DNA from: Eleusine coracana subsp. coracana
Lineage: Eukaryota > Streptophyta > Magnoliopsida > Poales > Poaceae
Assembly: GCA_032690845.1 (NCBI GenBank)
Contig: CM064426.1
Coordinates: 73,396,403 to 73,460,402 of the forward strand
Length of the DNA: 64,000 bases
Reading direction: 5' to 3'
Below the pieces are notes generated by a model. That model was not told the origin of the DNA, ran no database searches, and saw only the letters and a list, made by a program, of their open reading frames with translations. The position numbers and the translations under genes were made by a program. Shown piece by piece: positions 24,701 through 35,062 of this stretch; the first letter of the stretch is position 1, and each line of letters opens with the position of its first letter.

Positions 24701-26044
24701 TTGTCCTTTGTGATCAAGAATCCATGTAGCTTTAAGAATAACTATTTAAGTAGTACAAACTATCGGCTCCCTCTGGGACCTTGATGGACTGTTAGCTACG
24801 TACTCACTTGCTATAGAACAAAAAATATCATTTATTAATTTATCCCTCCGATTATTCACGGATGATTCATCTGGGCACAACTAGCTAGCTACTAATAATG
24901 TAACTGTGCGATTGAACGCTTTCTTGTTCTAAAGGGTATTTGTGTTACTCATTATTGCACATCCATTATATTGAATTAGTAGCTCGGCGCAGTCTACACG
25001 GTACGACGACATGCATATGTGGTTTAGTCTTTAGCAAACATGTTTTTTTTTGTTGTATTATCCACAAGAAAATGGATGCGCAAAAGGGACACTTTGAGAG
25101 GCGGAGATATGACAAACGACAGTGACTAGGACAATCAGTTTGTGGTAGCATCACTGCTACATACACTGAGTCATGTGACTCTTTTTTCTTTTCATATATA
25201 TGTAATATAAAGATCCAAATGGTTCTTTTTTTTCGCAAAAAGACCAAATGGACCATTCATGTATACAGTGAGGCTGAGATTTTTTTAATGAAGCGAGAGG
25301 AGGAAGTGGTGAATATTAAATGATAGAAAGGTGCCTGATTGGAATTACTAGCGACTTATCTCTTAGTTTGTCTAATACTTTGGAATGATAAAGTAGGTAG
25401 CTCGGAACGTATCTGCCATGTTCTCTACACTATGTTCAAAATTTACTTACCAAGTAATAACGACTCATCCAACCCAACTGGTTTGGGTAATCAAGGCTTC
25501 CACACAGTTGACTAGCTAGCTAGCTCTCTGAATAAGATTGGCGATGAAGACAGGCGTACAGTCACTATCACAGTATCACTGATATCTAGTTGTGTTTCTC
25601 GACGGTTAGACGTGAAAAGAAAAAAACAGTGCCCCTGCCCCTTAATACTACAGGAACAACTTTTTGATGTGCTCGAGCTTTATATGCGAAAGTACGGTTA
25701 GACATACTCTATCACACTATCACTCATATGTATAATGTATTTACTTCGCAAACGGTTAGAAATACTCATAACTCATATATATTGTGGTATCTGCGTGATC
25801 ATGAGCTCAAGTAAAAATTCATGATACCGCATGTTGCCTCGGCCACGTCAAATTGTTCGGTTGTTCTAACATCAACATGACCGATCGAGGAAACGAGGCT
25901 GCTCCGCCCGGTGCCTTTTGTTCCACCAGGTGGATTGGAACATCCGCCACCGCCACGCTCTTCGGCAAAACCATTGATCCCGACTAAGGTCCATAAACTA
26001 CTCAAGCATCATCCATCCGCCCCCCTATTGGATACCCTCCTCGT
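21789..26044. other. Unassigned 4.2 kb intergenic stretch
   Basis: I see no gene here. Open frames are short, AT-rich and without conserved motifs. There are traces that could be MITE-derived: GTTTGGTTTCTTAAA near 23512 facing GTAGCTTCCAAACGGGG near 23692, and GGGATGGAGTACTT near 24617. The pairs are too degenerate to call. No LTR ends or pol domains were seen. Confidence 0.4.
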
Positions 26045-26657
26045 GATGTGGAAGTGACGGGAGAAAAATTGATACCACATGTTACGATAGATAGAAGATG
26101 TACAATTTGATAGTTGGAAGACAAAACAATATCGGTTTCTCATAGCCAAGTGGATTCTTCATATCCAAGTGGATTTCTCGTATGCAAGAGCCATCCTCTT
26201 CATATCCGAGTGGATTTCTCATTCATCCTTCAAGCAAGCAACAAGGCAAGCAAGACAAGAGCCTTAGGGAAAGCCTCTAGTGCCAACTAGAGAAGAATAA
26301 TTAGGTAGCCACAAAATCTTATTGTAATCCAAGATTATTGTATAATCTTGATGTGTGAGTGCCTCTAGTGTGATCTAGAGAGGAATTTGCTATAATCCCA
26401 CATTCATATAGTGGAAGAGATTTGACTGGGCTTGGCCTCATGGTTTTTTCCCCGATTTGGGGGTGTTCCACGTTAAACATCTGGTGTGTTTCTTATCGGT
26501 GTGGCTGCTACTGTCCCACTCTAATATATGCTTGATGCATATGTTTCCCTCTATGTAAAGACCACGCTCTTGGAATGATTTCAGATTCTATTGAAGTCCA
26601 TTTATCCGCTTCCGCTGTCACTAGCGACCTTTGTTAGTGTGGTTATCCTGAAATAAA
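26045..26657 (+). mobile_element. Probable 5' LTR of the Tnt1-like copia element (limits approximate)
   Basis: Directly upstream of the copia gag start, this stretch has the look of Tnt1-type LTRs: repeated CATATCCAAGTGGATTTCTC-like text (three copies between 26141 and 26220), repeated CTCTAGTGNNANCTAGAGA text, and a T-rich/GGGGG segment near 26445-26465. A TAGCATCATAGCC at about 26660 resembles a mutated initiator-Met primer site (TGGTATCAGAGCC). Exact ends were not provable because the 3' LTR is missing. Confidence 0.55.
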
Positions 26658-26709
26658 CTAGCATCATAGCCGAATTAATTGTTGGAGGTTATTTCTCACT
26701 TTGGTCATC

Positions 26710-29700
26710 ATGGAGGACAGTTCCATCTCAAGTGACATGATCAAACTTGATGCTTCAAATTATTCTTTGTGGAAGCCCATGATGGAGGATCTTCTTTATT
26801 GCAATGGTTTATATGAACTGGTTGTGACATAAAAACCCACCTTGTGTCACGGAGGAAGATTGGACAGTGCTCAATTGGAAGGCAGTATGTATGATTTGTT
26901 TATACATCAGCCATAATATATTACGTCATGTTGCTAATGACACAAATGCTTATGACTTACGGCAAAAATTGGAGTCTGTGTATGAGTAGAAGACAATACT
27001 GAACAAAGCCTCAGTAATCAAGTGACTTGCAAAGCCGGAATACCGAGATGACAGTAGCATCATTGAGCATCTAAATATCTTCCAAGGCGATGTCAATCAG
27101 TTATCAGCCATGAAGATCATTCTTGAGGATGAGGTGCAAGCACTGTTGTTGCTCAGTTCAATATGGACAACTGAAATACATTGGTTGTGTCACTCAACAA
27201 CTCTGCCCTAGATGGTAAGATCACCCTTGATATGGTGATGAATAGCTTGTTGAATGAAGAAGCCAAAAGGAAAGAAAAAGGCACCAGTTTGGCCTCTCCT
27301 TCTGTTGCATATGTCGCTGAAAATAAAGAAGAGCCATGTGGTAGGAGCCATGTGAGATTTCAGCAAGGAAGACGCGAATCCAGGAGGAGATCACAGTCTC
27401 AATCAAGGAGAGACATTACATGTTTCCATTGCAAGAAGACTGGCCACAAAAGAAGTGAGTGCAGAATTTACAAAAGATAGCTTGAAGAAGCACAAAATGG
27501 CAAGAAATCCAAGCAGAAAGATGAGAAAAATTAAGCTATGACCACAGCTGCTAAATACTATCTCATTATTGAAGATGAGAGTTGTCTCCGTGTCATTCGT
27601 GATGATCATTTGAGTTCGATAGTGGACTTGGGTGCCTCTTTGCATCTCAGATCACACAAGGAGTACTTCACATCCTACACTATTGGTGACTTTGACTTTG
27701 TGGGGATGGGAAATAGAAATTCATCAACCATTATTGGCAAGGGCACTGTATATCTTGAGACTAATACATGCTGCTGGTTGGTGCTTGAAGATGTCAGACA
27801 TGTCCCTGACATACGACTGAATTTATTATCATCTGGAAAGCTCGATGATATTGGTCATAAAAGTCACTTTGGTGAGGGAAAGTGAAAGCCTACTAATGGA
27901 TCTCTTGTTATGGCTCGTGGAGTCAAACAAGGATGTCTGTATGTGACCAAGACCAGGTTGTGAAAGCAACAAGTAAATATTGCCTAGAAAAGTGCAGCTA
28001 TTGATTTATGGCAGGGTATGGGTCATACCCTGTGTTGATTGTTTTGCTGGAAAACAACATAGGATTGCTTTTCATACATCCACTTCACATCATGTGAAGG
28101 ATATTCTTGATCTTGTGCATTCCGATGTTTGCTCCATGTCAAGAAGGTCAATTATTGGAGCATCATATTTTGCGACCTTTATTGATGATCATTCTCGAAA
28201 GGTGTTTGCATATGTGTTGAAGCACAAGTATCAAGTACTTGAAGCATTCAAGGAATTCCATGCCAAAGTTGAAAGAGAAACTTGCAGGAAATTGAAATGC
28301 ATCAGATCAAATAATGGTGGTGAGTATGGAGGACCATTTGAAAGATATTGTAGATTGCATGGTATCCGACAAGAGAAGACTATGTCGAAGACTCCTCAGT
28401 AGAATGGTCTTGCGGAGAGAATGAATAGAACACTGATAGAGAGGGTCAGAGCTATATATGCTCCCTCATGCAAGATTACTGAAGCAGTTTTGGGCGGAGG
28501 CGTTAATGACTGCAATATATGTGTTCATTTTATCTCCATCAGTTGCACCTGAGGGTGATATCTCACAAATGGTTTGGACAGGCAAAGAGGTATCATATTT
28601 ACACTTGAAAGTTTTGTGGTGCAGTGCTTTGCGTATCCCAAAAGATGAAAGATCAAAACTTGATAGAAAGACAAAGCAATGCATCCTTCTAGGCCACCCA
28701 GATTAGCAGTTTGGTTACAGACTATGAGATCCAGTGAACAGAAAAATTATTAGAAGTCGAGATGTGGTATTCTTTGAAGATGAAATATTCTATGAAGATG
28801 AAACTATAGAAGATATTGAGAAGCCAAAGAAACATACCACTATTTCTAGAGTCAATCTGGATCCAATTCCTTCTCCAGTTGTGCATGACAATCACGGGGG
28901 AGATGGCACTAAAGGTGCAGACATATATCAGGGTGATGAACAACCACATGAGCAAGGTGATGAACAAGTTGAGTCTGAAGCTAACGATATGTCAGAAGAA
29001 CAACCCCAAGAGGAACAGCTAAGAAGAACTGGTAGAGTGCACAAAGCCTCTACAAGGTATACACACATGAATATGTATTATTGACTGATGTAGATGAGCC
29101 CTCATGTCAAGGACAAGTGGTTCGAAGCCATGCAAGATGAGATAAATTGCCTGTATGAGAACAACACTTTTGAATTGGTGAATCTATAGAAGGGCAAGAA
29201 ACCACTGACGAACAAGTGGGTATATATATTAAAGACTAAAGAAAGTAGCTCAAAACCAAGATACCAGGCAAGGCTGGTTGTGAAGGGTATCGGTCAGAAG
29301 AAAGGGATTGATTTTGATGAGATTTTCTCTCATGTGGTCAAGATGTCTTCAATCTAAGTTGTACTTGGTATGGCTGTTACCAAGGATTTGTAAGCTGAAC
29401 AACATGATGTGAAAACTGCATTCATGCATGGTGACTTCAAGGAGGAGATTTATATGGAGCAACCAGAAGGGTTCAAGGTTGTAGGCAAGGAACACTTGGT
29501 TTGCAAATTGAATAAGAGCTTGTATGGCTTGAAGCAAGCTCCTTGACAGTGGTACATGAAGTTTGAATCTTTTATGATAGAACTTGGTTACCATAAAGCA
29601 CATGCAGATCATTGTGTCTTTATGAAGAGGTGCCAAGAAGAAGATCTTATCATCCTCTTGCTCTACATTGATGATATGTTGATAGTTGGAAATAGCACGA

Positions 29701-30214
29701 AGAGGAATGCTCTCTAGAAGAAGGCATTAAGCAACAAATTTGGCATGAAAGATTTGGGATTGGCAAAACAAATACTTGGCATGATGATCTTCCATGATAG
29801 AGAAAAGAAAAAGCTTTGGCTATCATAGAAAGGATATATTAAAAAGGTACTTGAGAGATTTAATATGCAAAATACAAAGCATGTTAACTCTTTGATTGCA
29901 GGCCATCATAAATTGAGCATCAATAGATGTCCTGCATACAAGAAGGAGAAAGAAGAAATGAAGAAAGTACCTTATCAATCTGCAGTGGGCAACTTGATGT
30001 ATGCCATGGTGTGCACTAGGCCTGATATGGCCTATGCAGTTGGAGTAGTTAGCCGGTTCATGAGCAATCTTGGAGAGGCACTTCCAAGCAGTGCTTATGC
30101 TTTGGATGTGTTTATCCTGTATTGTAGGGCTATATAGATGCTAATTATACTGGAGACATAGAATCAAGAATGTCCACATCGGGATATCTGATGGCATTTG
30201 CAGGGGGAGAAGTG
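26710..30214 (+). pseudogene. Tnt1/Tork-like Ty1-copia gag-pol, multiply broken
   Basis: The order of domains is gag-PR-IN-RT-RH, the copia order. Gag starts at 26710 and ends with a zinc knuckle CFHCKKTGHKRSEC (about 27421-27462). The protease core reads VDLGAS (about 27622-27639), where the family has D-S/T-G. The integrase core spans 28101-28450: HSDV, FIDDHS, and SNNGGEY where the family has SDNGGEY, so one catalytic Asp is Asn. RT spans 29215-29780 with an intact YIDDMLIVG (about 29665-29691), and the RNase H region starts near 30070. Many in-frame stops and frameshifts occur (for example after 26830, 27480 and 29350). The element is cut at about 30214 by a SIRE LTR fragment, so its 3' LTR is gone. 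Dead. Confidence 0.9.
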
Positions 30215-30818
30215 CTTATGCTTTGGTCAAGCGGTGGGGCTCTCCTCTGAATATGGACCGTCCACTTTGCTAATCGTACCATCGGTCAGTATAGGCCTTC
30301 GTGCTGATAGACTCCTCTATGATCTCCTAGTGACCGTACAGTCTAGTTTCCACTGACCCCTCTACCCGATCACTCTGTCCAGAAGCTGAAACTCCTCGTC
30401 CTCCCTTGACTTTGTTTCCCGGCTTCTTCCAACAGCTCCTTGGCTTCTCCACTATCACCTAGTGCCTGTGATTTTATTAAGCATCTATATACATCACCGA
30501 CTAGCATGACCTAAAGAGATAACCTAGACCCCCTTGATAGTTCGGTTTTTCCTATGGACACAAAACCCTAACAACTAGAAAAGTGTTCCAAACACTTGCT
30601 CCATAGCTTGTCCTTAGCCTTGATCTATCTCCATTAACCCTTTGACTCCATCAAGCTCATCAAGCCTCCATGCTTGTGGTCATTGTCATCCATCACCAAG
30701 GCAACCATCATCATCAATAAGATTTGTAGTAGAGATTAGAGATGATACCTGCATAGATAACACTCATGTAGATATTAACCCACAATTTCGTAGTTGTCAT
30801 TAATCACCAAAACATTCA
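30215..30818 (-). mobile_element. SIRE/Maximus LTR fragment (5' part of LTR)
   Basis: Read on the minus strand it starts TGAATGTTTTGGTGATTAATG at 30818 and runs parallel to the LTR at 42709-45117. Shared stretches include the region about CTTGTGGTCATTGTCATC (minus-strand partner at 43047-43080) and the region about GTGTTTGGAACACTTG. It stops near 30215 against the copia pol remnant. It is the first quarter of the LTR only, with the rest lost. Confidence 0.7.
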
Positions 30819-31341
30819 TACCTCGGGGATCCAATCATCAATGATCATGAAGCTTACACCTAGATACCATGTCTATGCTATCAATTACTATCCTAGTCTC
30901 GGATCCATGCTTATACAAGGCTAAGATACTCTAACTAGATAGAGCGATGATTCTGTAAGTAATAAAGAAAAAACTTACTTAAACACGAACACTTGAAAAG
31001 GAAAGCATCCGTCAAGGTACAAGCGTGGGGAAGATCACCGACAAGCGCGGCCCTTCCATGATCTCTCCCTCACTCTCTCCCTATTTTCTAGACACTTTGG
31101 TAGTGCTAAAGCCTTTGGAGTGGAGCTCTAAACTCTCTTCCTATGTGTGGAAAATGAGAGGAAAAAGGCTCTATTTATAGTGGGAGGTGACTTGAGGGAG
31201 GGGAGAAACCTTTCTAGGAATAAGGGAATATTCCTTAGACTATTCCTCATCCTATGGGGCCAAGTAATAGGCTTCTCCACTCAGCCAAGCAACCTGAACT
31301 GCCATTCTCTTCCACTCCCGCGTGTGCTGACGCCAGTGTCA
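30819..31341 (-). mobile_element. Gypsy-type LTR fragment, same family as 8360-8973
   Basis: It shares long stretches with 8360-8973, including GGAAAGCATCCGTCAAGG and ACAAGCGTGGGGAA, and a minus-strand TATA-like CTATAAATAG near 31170. The minus-strand start is TGACACTGGCGTCAGC at 31341. The other end is cut by the SIRE LTR fragment at 30818. Confidence 0.65.
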
Positions 31342-31361
31342 GTTTCACCTGATCTTCTACC

Positions 31362-31906
31362 CACCTCTATAGAGACAGGGTTTACATGTAGTGACACGAG
31401 ATGAGGTTTATATGTAGTGACGCGCTTTTGAATCCCCGTATATTACATAAACATATAGTGATGGGTGCAAATATCAAGTGACTTGGTGGTGCACTGGTGA
31501 AGACTCTAACCCTTGGTGATGGAGACCCAGATTCAAATCTCCTCGACCCCGACAAGTTCCTCTTCACGGTGGCGGTGGCTCCATCTCCACGCCGGGCCAC
31601 CCGAGCCTTGGAGGAAAAGAAGAAGGGGGGGCGGGGGCGGGAGGTGTGCATGTTCTCCATCGACGGGTGCGGCCCCAGCCCCAGCGACACGCTCGCATAG
31701 CTTGAGGCGGTGCTCCATGCCAGCGCCGTCGACCCCAGCGCTTGCATCACCCTCTCCTCTCTCCTACGCGCCCGCCTCCCCTCCCCTCCTCCCCTCAGCT
31801 GGCATTGGTGGCACTCGAGCTCGCTGGATCTGGCGACGGAGGGCCTATTGCGTCCCTAAATAAAACCCTTAGACCACCGTCACTAAATGTCTATTCTGTA
31901 GTAGTG
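31362..31906. mobile_element. Short non-autonomous CACTA-like element with possible captured sequence
   Basis: The right end CTATTCTGTAGTAGTG (31891-31906) is the reverse of CACTACTACAGAATAG, a standard CACTA terminus also seen at 61788. The left end CACCTCTATAGAGACAGGG (31362) looks like a decayed copy. Next to both ends are TAGTGACG / CGTCACTA subterminal motifs. Flanking trinucleotides are ACC and AAC, so a target duplication is not confirmed. Inside, 31490-31540 has a tRNA-like stretch (B-box-like GATTCAAATCTCC), and 31555-31850 is GC-rich with gene-like composition but no recognisable product. Confidence 0.5.
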
Positions 31907-32206
31907 AACATTAATTAGACCACGACTGTGCATATGAATAAAGGGGCTATTACGTTTCTTCCCCGTGAGCCAGATTCCAACTGTGCTTTTACCCTCCATT
32001 TTTCAACTTTGCAATTTTACCCCTATGATTTGAAAATGAATGAGCCGTTTGCTCCTGCTGATTAACACCGTTAGTCTAATCCAGATTTCAGATTTAAAAA
32101 AAATTAAAAAGGAAAAGCCTTTGGCAAAAAAGACTACATTGCCCTCTCCCTATCTTCTTCTCTTCTTCAGCTTCCCACCGAGTCTGATCTAAGCGAGGGG
32201 GCGGCG

Positions 32207-32544
32207 CGAGTCCATCCACGCATGGGCTGCCTCGTGGCTAGACGGAGGGAGGATGCCTCGTGGGTGGCAGCGGCAGCAAGAGGCTGCGGGTGGGTGGGCG
32301 GGCAGATCCGGCGACGTAGCGGCGGCAGGCTACCTCACGGACGGTGGCGTTGGGAGGCTGCCTCGTGGGGATATCTGGTGACGGGGTAGTGGGAGGCTGC
32401 CTCGTAGGCGGCGGCAGCGGTGGCGGTAGGAGGGTGTCTCACGGCCGAGCAAGCAGATCCGGCGATGGGGCGGCATGAGCAGGCATGCGCGGCACGCTCG
32501 GCGTTGGCGCATGAGCAGGCGACACGAGTCCATCCACGCGTGGG
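32207..32544. repeat. 20-bp direct repeat inside the Pack-MULE
   Basis: CGAGTCCATCCACGCRTGGG occurs at 32207-32226 and 32525-32544 with one mismatch. The second copy encodes the start of the glycosyltransferase-like part (HAWVKS). The first copy is followed by unrelated GC-rich sequence. This suggests an internal duplication or template switching while the element acquired its cargo. Confidence 0.75.
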
Positions 32545-32819
32545 TCAAATCCCAACCCCACCCCGTCACCGTTGTCATTGCCGACTTCTTCCGCGGGTGG
32601 GCGCAACCGCTCGCCACCAAGATCGGCGCCACGGGGCTCGTCTTCTCTCCATCCGGCATCCTCGCCACCGCCATCCCCCACTCCCTCTTCCGCCGGCTGG
32701 TCACACCTGTGGCCGATGTGCTGGACCGGAGTGGTGTGCCCTTTGTGTGGGTCATGGGCTCCATCATAAGGGCATTTTGCACTTTTCGTCTCACATTTAC
32801 CACGGTTAAGAGCACATAA
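32475..32819 (+). CDS. Open chimeric frame with two joined UDP-glycosyltransferase pieces, inside the Pack-MULE
   Basis: A 114-codon open frame. Residues from about 22 to 55 (HAWVKSQPHPVTVVIADFFR and the following FSPSGILATAIPHSLFRRL) match the N-terminal half of plant family-1 UGTs. It then passes directly to DVLDRSGVPFVWVMGS, which in UGTs lies far downstream, just before the sugar-donor PSPG box. About 150 or more residues of the normal ~470 are therefore missing between the two parts, and the PSPG box itself is absent. The first ~20 codons are low-complexity MULE sequence. It cannot be an active glycosyltransferase. Whether it is transcribed is unknown. Confidence 0.6.
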   Translation: MSRHARHARRWRMSRRHESIHAWVKSQPHPVTVVIADFFRGWAQPLATKIGATGLVFSPSGILATAIPHSLFRRLVTPVADVLDRSGVPFVWVMGSIIRAFCTFRLTFTTVKST

Positions 32820-32947
32820 CTGGATAGGGGTAAAACGTGCCTTCGTTTTAAAATCACAAGGGTAAAATCATAAGATTGAAAAATGGAGGGTAAAATCACA
32901 ATTGAAGTCCGGCCTAGGAGTAGAAATGCAATAGCCCATGAATAAAG

Positions 32948-34043
32948 TGGGTAGTGATAGACTCCGGCGGCTTGTAGCCGCGCTTCAGTGTGGAGACAGC
33001 ATGTGATAGTGTGTAGCACAGTTCTCCAGATACTAACACACACCTTTGCAAAAAAACAAAATAATGACAATAACACACGCATAAAAAAAGGAAATGAAGT
33101 TGTGCTACACCAAAAGAATCAACTTGTACGTTGAGAGCATAATTTGATGCTATATTAATTAAGGTCCATCTTGATGGAATCATGCATTATCTGGACTAAT
33201 TTTCGTCATATGTATATCGTATATTTGTACTAAGGCACAAAAGATAAATATTTGTGATATCTGATATGTGAACGAAATAAGTATTATTATCAAATATAAT
33301 ATGTTCAGATGACCAAAGGACTCATTTGCTACCACGTTGCCAAACTCCTTGGCACTGCGTGTACAGCTAAAGGTACTAACACGCAGTCTTAGTTGCTACA
33401 CAAATTTAGTGACAATCTATAATGTTGATTCATATATGAATATAGTGAAAGGGTTGAGCTACTAATATGCAAACAAGGCAATATCAATGCCAAGCGACAT
33501 AACAGATGTGGCAACCAAATACTTTGGCGACTGACGTGGTCATTTGTTTCGTACTGCTAAATCCTGTGATGAAATGAACCATGCGTAAGTTCTTAGAAAC
33601 AAATTAATCGCAACTGACATGTTAAGTATCACTATCAGAAGCAAGTTAGCCAGACTATACAAAAACTCTATCTCAACAAAACACTGTCCAGGATAAGGTT
33701 AACCTTGTAGTTAGTTCACTATAGCAAGCAAACAATGATGCCCGATCTGAGATCTGAATATGATGCCATTTTCTGTTGGTCTACAAGAGTCACTTCCTGC
33801 ACAAACTGAGAAAAATGATGGGACCCTCCGTGGTCACTGCATTGGCCGGAGCAACTAGTAGCTGGTAGAACAGACAAATAAAGTCCAGTCAGTTTGCGTT
33901 GCATCCATATAGACAAGCAAAGCAAGCAACCTCCTCATCTCCCTTAGTCCCTTGCATTCTCCCCTTTTGCTTCCTCCCATAGCTCCATTCTTCTTATATG
34001 TACTCTTTTCGTGCTTCTTCTCGGATTTGGATGCCTCAGTTCT
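32948..34043. other. Intergenic DNA upstream of the zinc-finger gene
   Basis: AT-rich DNA with no protein-like frame or transposon end. The last several hundred bases presumably include the promoter of the gene at 34112. Confidence 0.4.
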
Positions 34044-34050
34044 CTATATA
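34044..34050 (+). promoter_or_regulatory. Likely TATA box of the zinc-finger gene
   Basis: CTATATA within TTCTCTATATAGATC lies 62 bases before the ATG at 34112, with a pyrimidine-rich stretch upstream (33955-34025). A start site some 30 bases downstream would leave a short 5' leader of about 35 bases, plausible for a plant gene. Confidence 0.5.
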
Positions 34051-34111
34051 GATCTTCCTTTGCTCGACCCTTGAGCAAAGTTTTCCAAATAGTTGAGGTT
34101 TGTAGCATCTC

Positions 34112-35062
34112 ATGGATCCAACAAGGTACTGGATGCTAACAAGAAGAAAGTTCGGTGAGCAGAAGACCCCTCTTTTTGCAACCCCCAACATCACCGCCGG
34201 CAACGGCGGTAGCGGTTCAGCCTCTTACTATGAGTCGTGGGAGGAGCGTGCTTTTGCTGAGGACTCAGCGGGGCATCTCGGAGGATGCATCTGGCCACCA
34301 AGGTCTTATTCCTGCAGCTTTTGCGGCCGAGAATTCCGTTCAGCCCAGGCGCTCGGCGGGCACATGAACGTGCACCGGAGGGACAGGGCAAGGCTCAAGC
34401 TTGCAGGGGTGCCTGATGATGGTGGAAGTGATAGCCAAATCGTGTCACCCCGTCAAAGCTACATGATCCAACCATGCCCCCCTCAAGTTGCATCCCTGCA
34501 GCATGCCTACATCGCAAACCCTAATGCATCAAGCACCGACACTAATCCTGATCCCTTATGCAGTGTTCTTGCCCATCCGCCTCCTGGATCTTTGGTTCAG
34601 GCTTCAACTGCAAGAAACGTCTGGGGCAATCAAGTGTTGAGTGCCCCACTTGCCTCGTTGTCAGCATGGGTTACTAGTGGCAAGAAAGAAATGATTGGAG
34701 ATGCTGCTCAATCTGCCCTAAATCATCCAAGACCCGTAGCAAGGATGTGTTATAACCAGGAGCTGCATGTTGGAAGTGGTGAGTATAATAAGCTGAGTAT
34801 TCTGGGTTGCCGAACAAGAAGGGATTTCAGGGAAGGTAGCAATCATGAAGATAGTGTTCCTGTAGGTGGCAAGAGAAGAAGAATTGATATGGAGACCTCT
34901 CCTTTGATTCTATGCTCATATTCTCGGAAGCATCAACAGGATGGAGAAGGTAGAGGTCAGGACAATCCTAACAATCCGAAGGTACTAAAACTTTGTCCTA
35001 GCTCCCAAGTTGAGGAACTAGATCTTGAGCTTAGGCTGGGAGAAGCCCCAAAAGTAAAGTAG
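34112..35062 (+). CDS. SUPERMAN-like single C2H2 zinc-finger transcriptional repressor (316 aa)
   Basis: A plant-specific Q-type zinc-finger regulator. Family role: DNA-binding repressors shaping floral-organ, meristem and inflorescence development, recruiting TOPLESS-type corepressors through an EAR motif. One finger is visible: Cys68, Cys71, His84, His88, with the diagnostic QALGGH at residues 79-84, preceded by SYSCSFCGREF and followed by the basic MNVHRRDRARLKL run that acts as nuclear-localisation/DNA-contact region. The middle (about 100-290) is Ser/Pro-rich and unconserved, with a basic GGKRRRIDM patch. The EAR motif LDLELRL is at residues 303-309. It is a single exon, as usual for SUPERMAN relatives, and at 316 aa is longer than many (about 200-300). 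The start is the first ATG after the TATA box. The exact orthologue (SUP, RBE, RA1 or other clade) cannot be settled by eye. Confidence 0.95.
   Translation: MDPTRYWMLTRRKFGEQKTPLFATPNITAGNGGSGSASYYESWEERAFAEDSAGHLGGCIWPPRSYSCSFCGREFRSAQALGGHMNVHRRDRARLKLAGVPDDGGSDSQIVSPRQSYMIQPCPPQVASLQHAYIANPNASSTDTNPDPLCSVLAHPPPGSLVQASTARNVWGNQVLSAPLASLSAWVTSGKKEMIGDAAQSALNHPRPVARMCYNQELHVGSGEYNKLSILGCRTRRDFREGSNHEDSVPVGGKRRRIDMETSPLILCSYSRKHQQDGEGRGQDNPNNPKVLKLCPSSQVEELDLELRLGEAPKVK

Larger units (their letters stand above)
31943..32937. mobile_element. Pack-MULE carrying a UDP-glycosyltransferase fragment
   Basis: Long terminal inverted repeats of about 85-90 bases start GGGGCTATTACGTTTCT at 31943 and, on the other strand, GGGCTATTGCATTTCT at 32937. 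Both continue through the shared block TTTTACCCTCCATTTTTCAA. The sequence ATGAATAAA(G) is repeated exactly outside both ends (31934-31943 and 32938-32947), the 9-10-bp target duplication expected for Mutator-like elements. There is no MURA-type transposase, so it is non-autonomous. The interior is GC-rich and contains host-derived coding sequence (next entry) plus degenerate GGCTGCCTCGTGGG repeats between 32225 and 32440. Confidence 0.9.

Noticed and set aside
32330..33082. Leftward open frame of 250 codons
   Set aside because: It runs across the Pack-MULE right end and target duplication on the strand opposite to the UGT-derived frame, so it is an antisense by-product.
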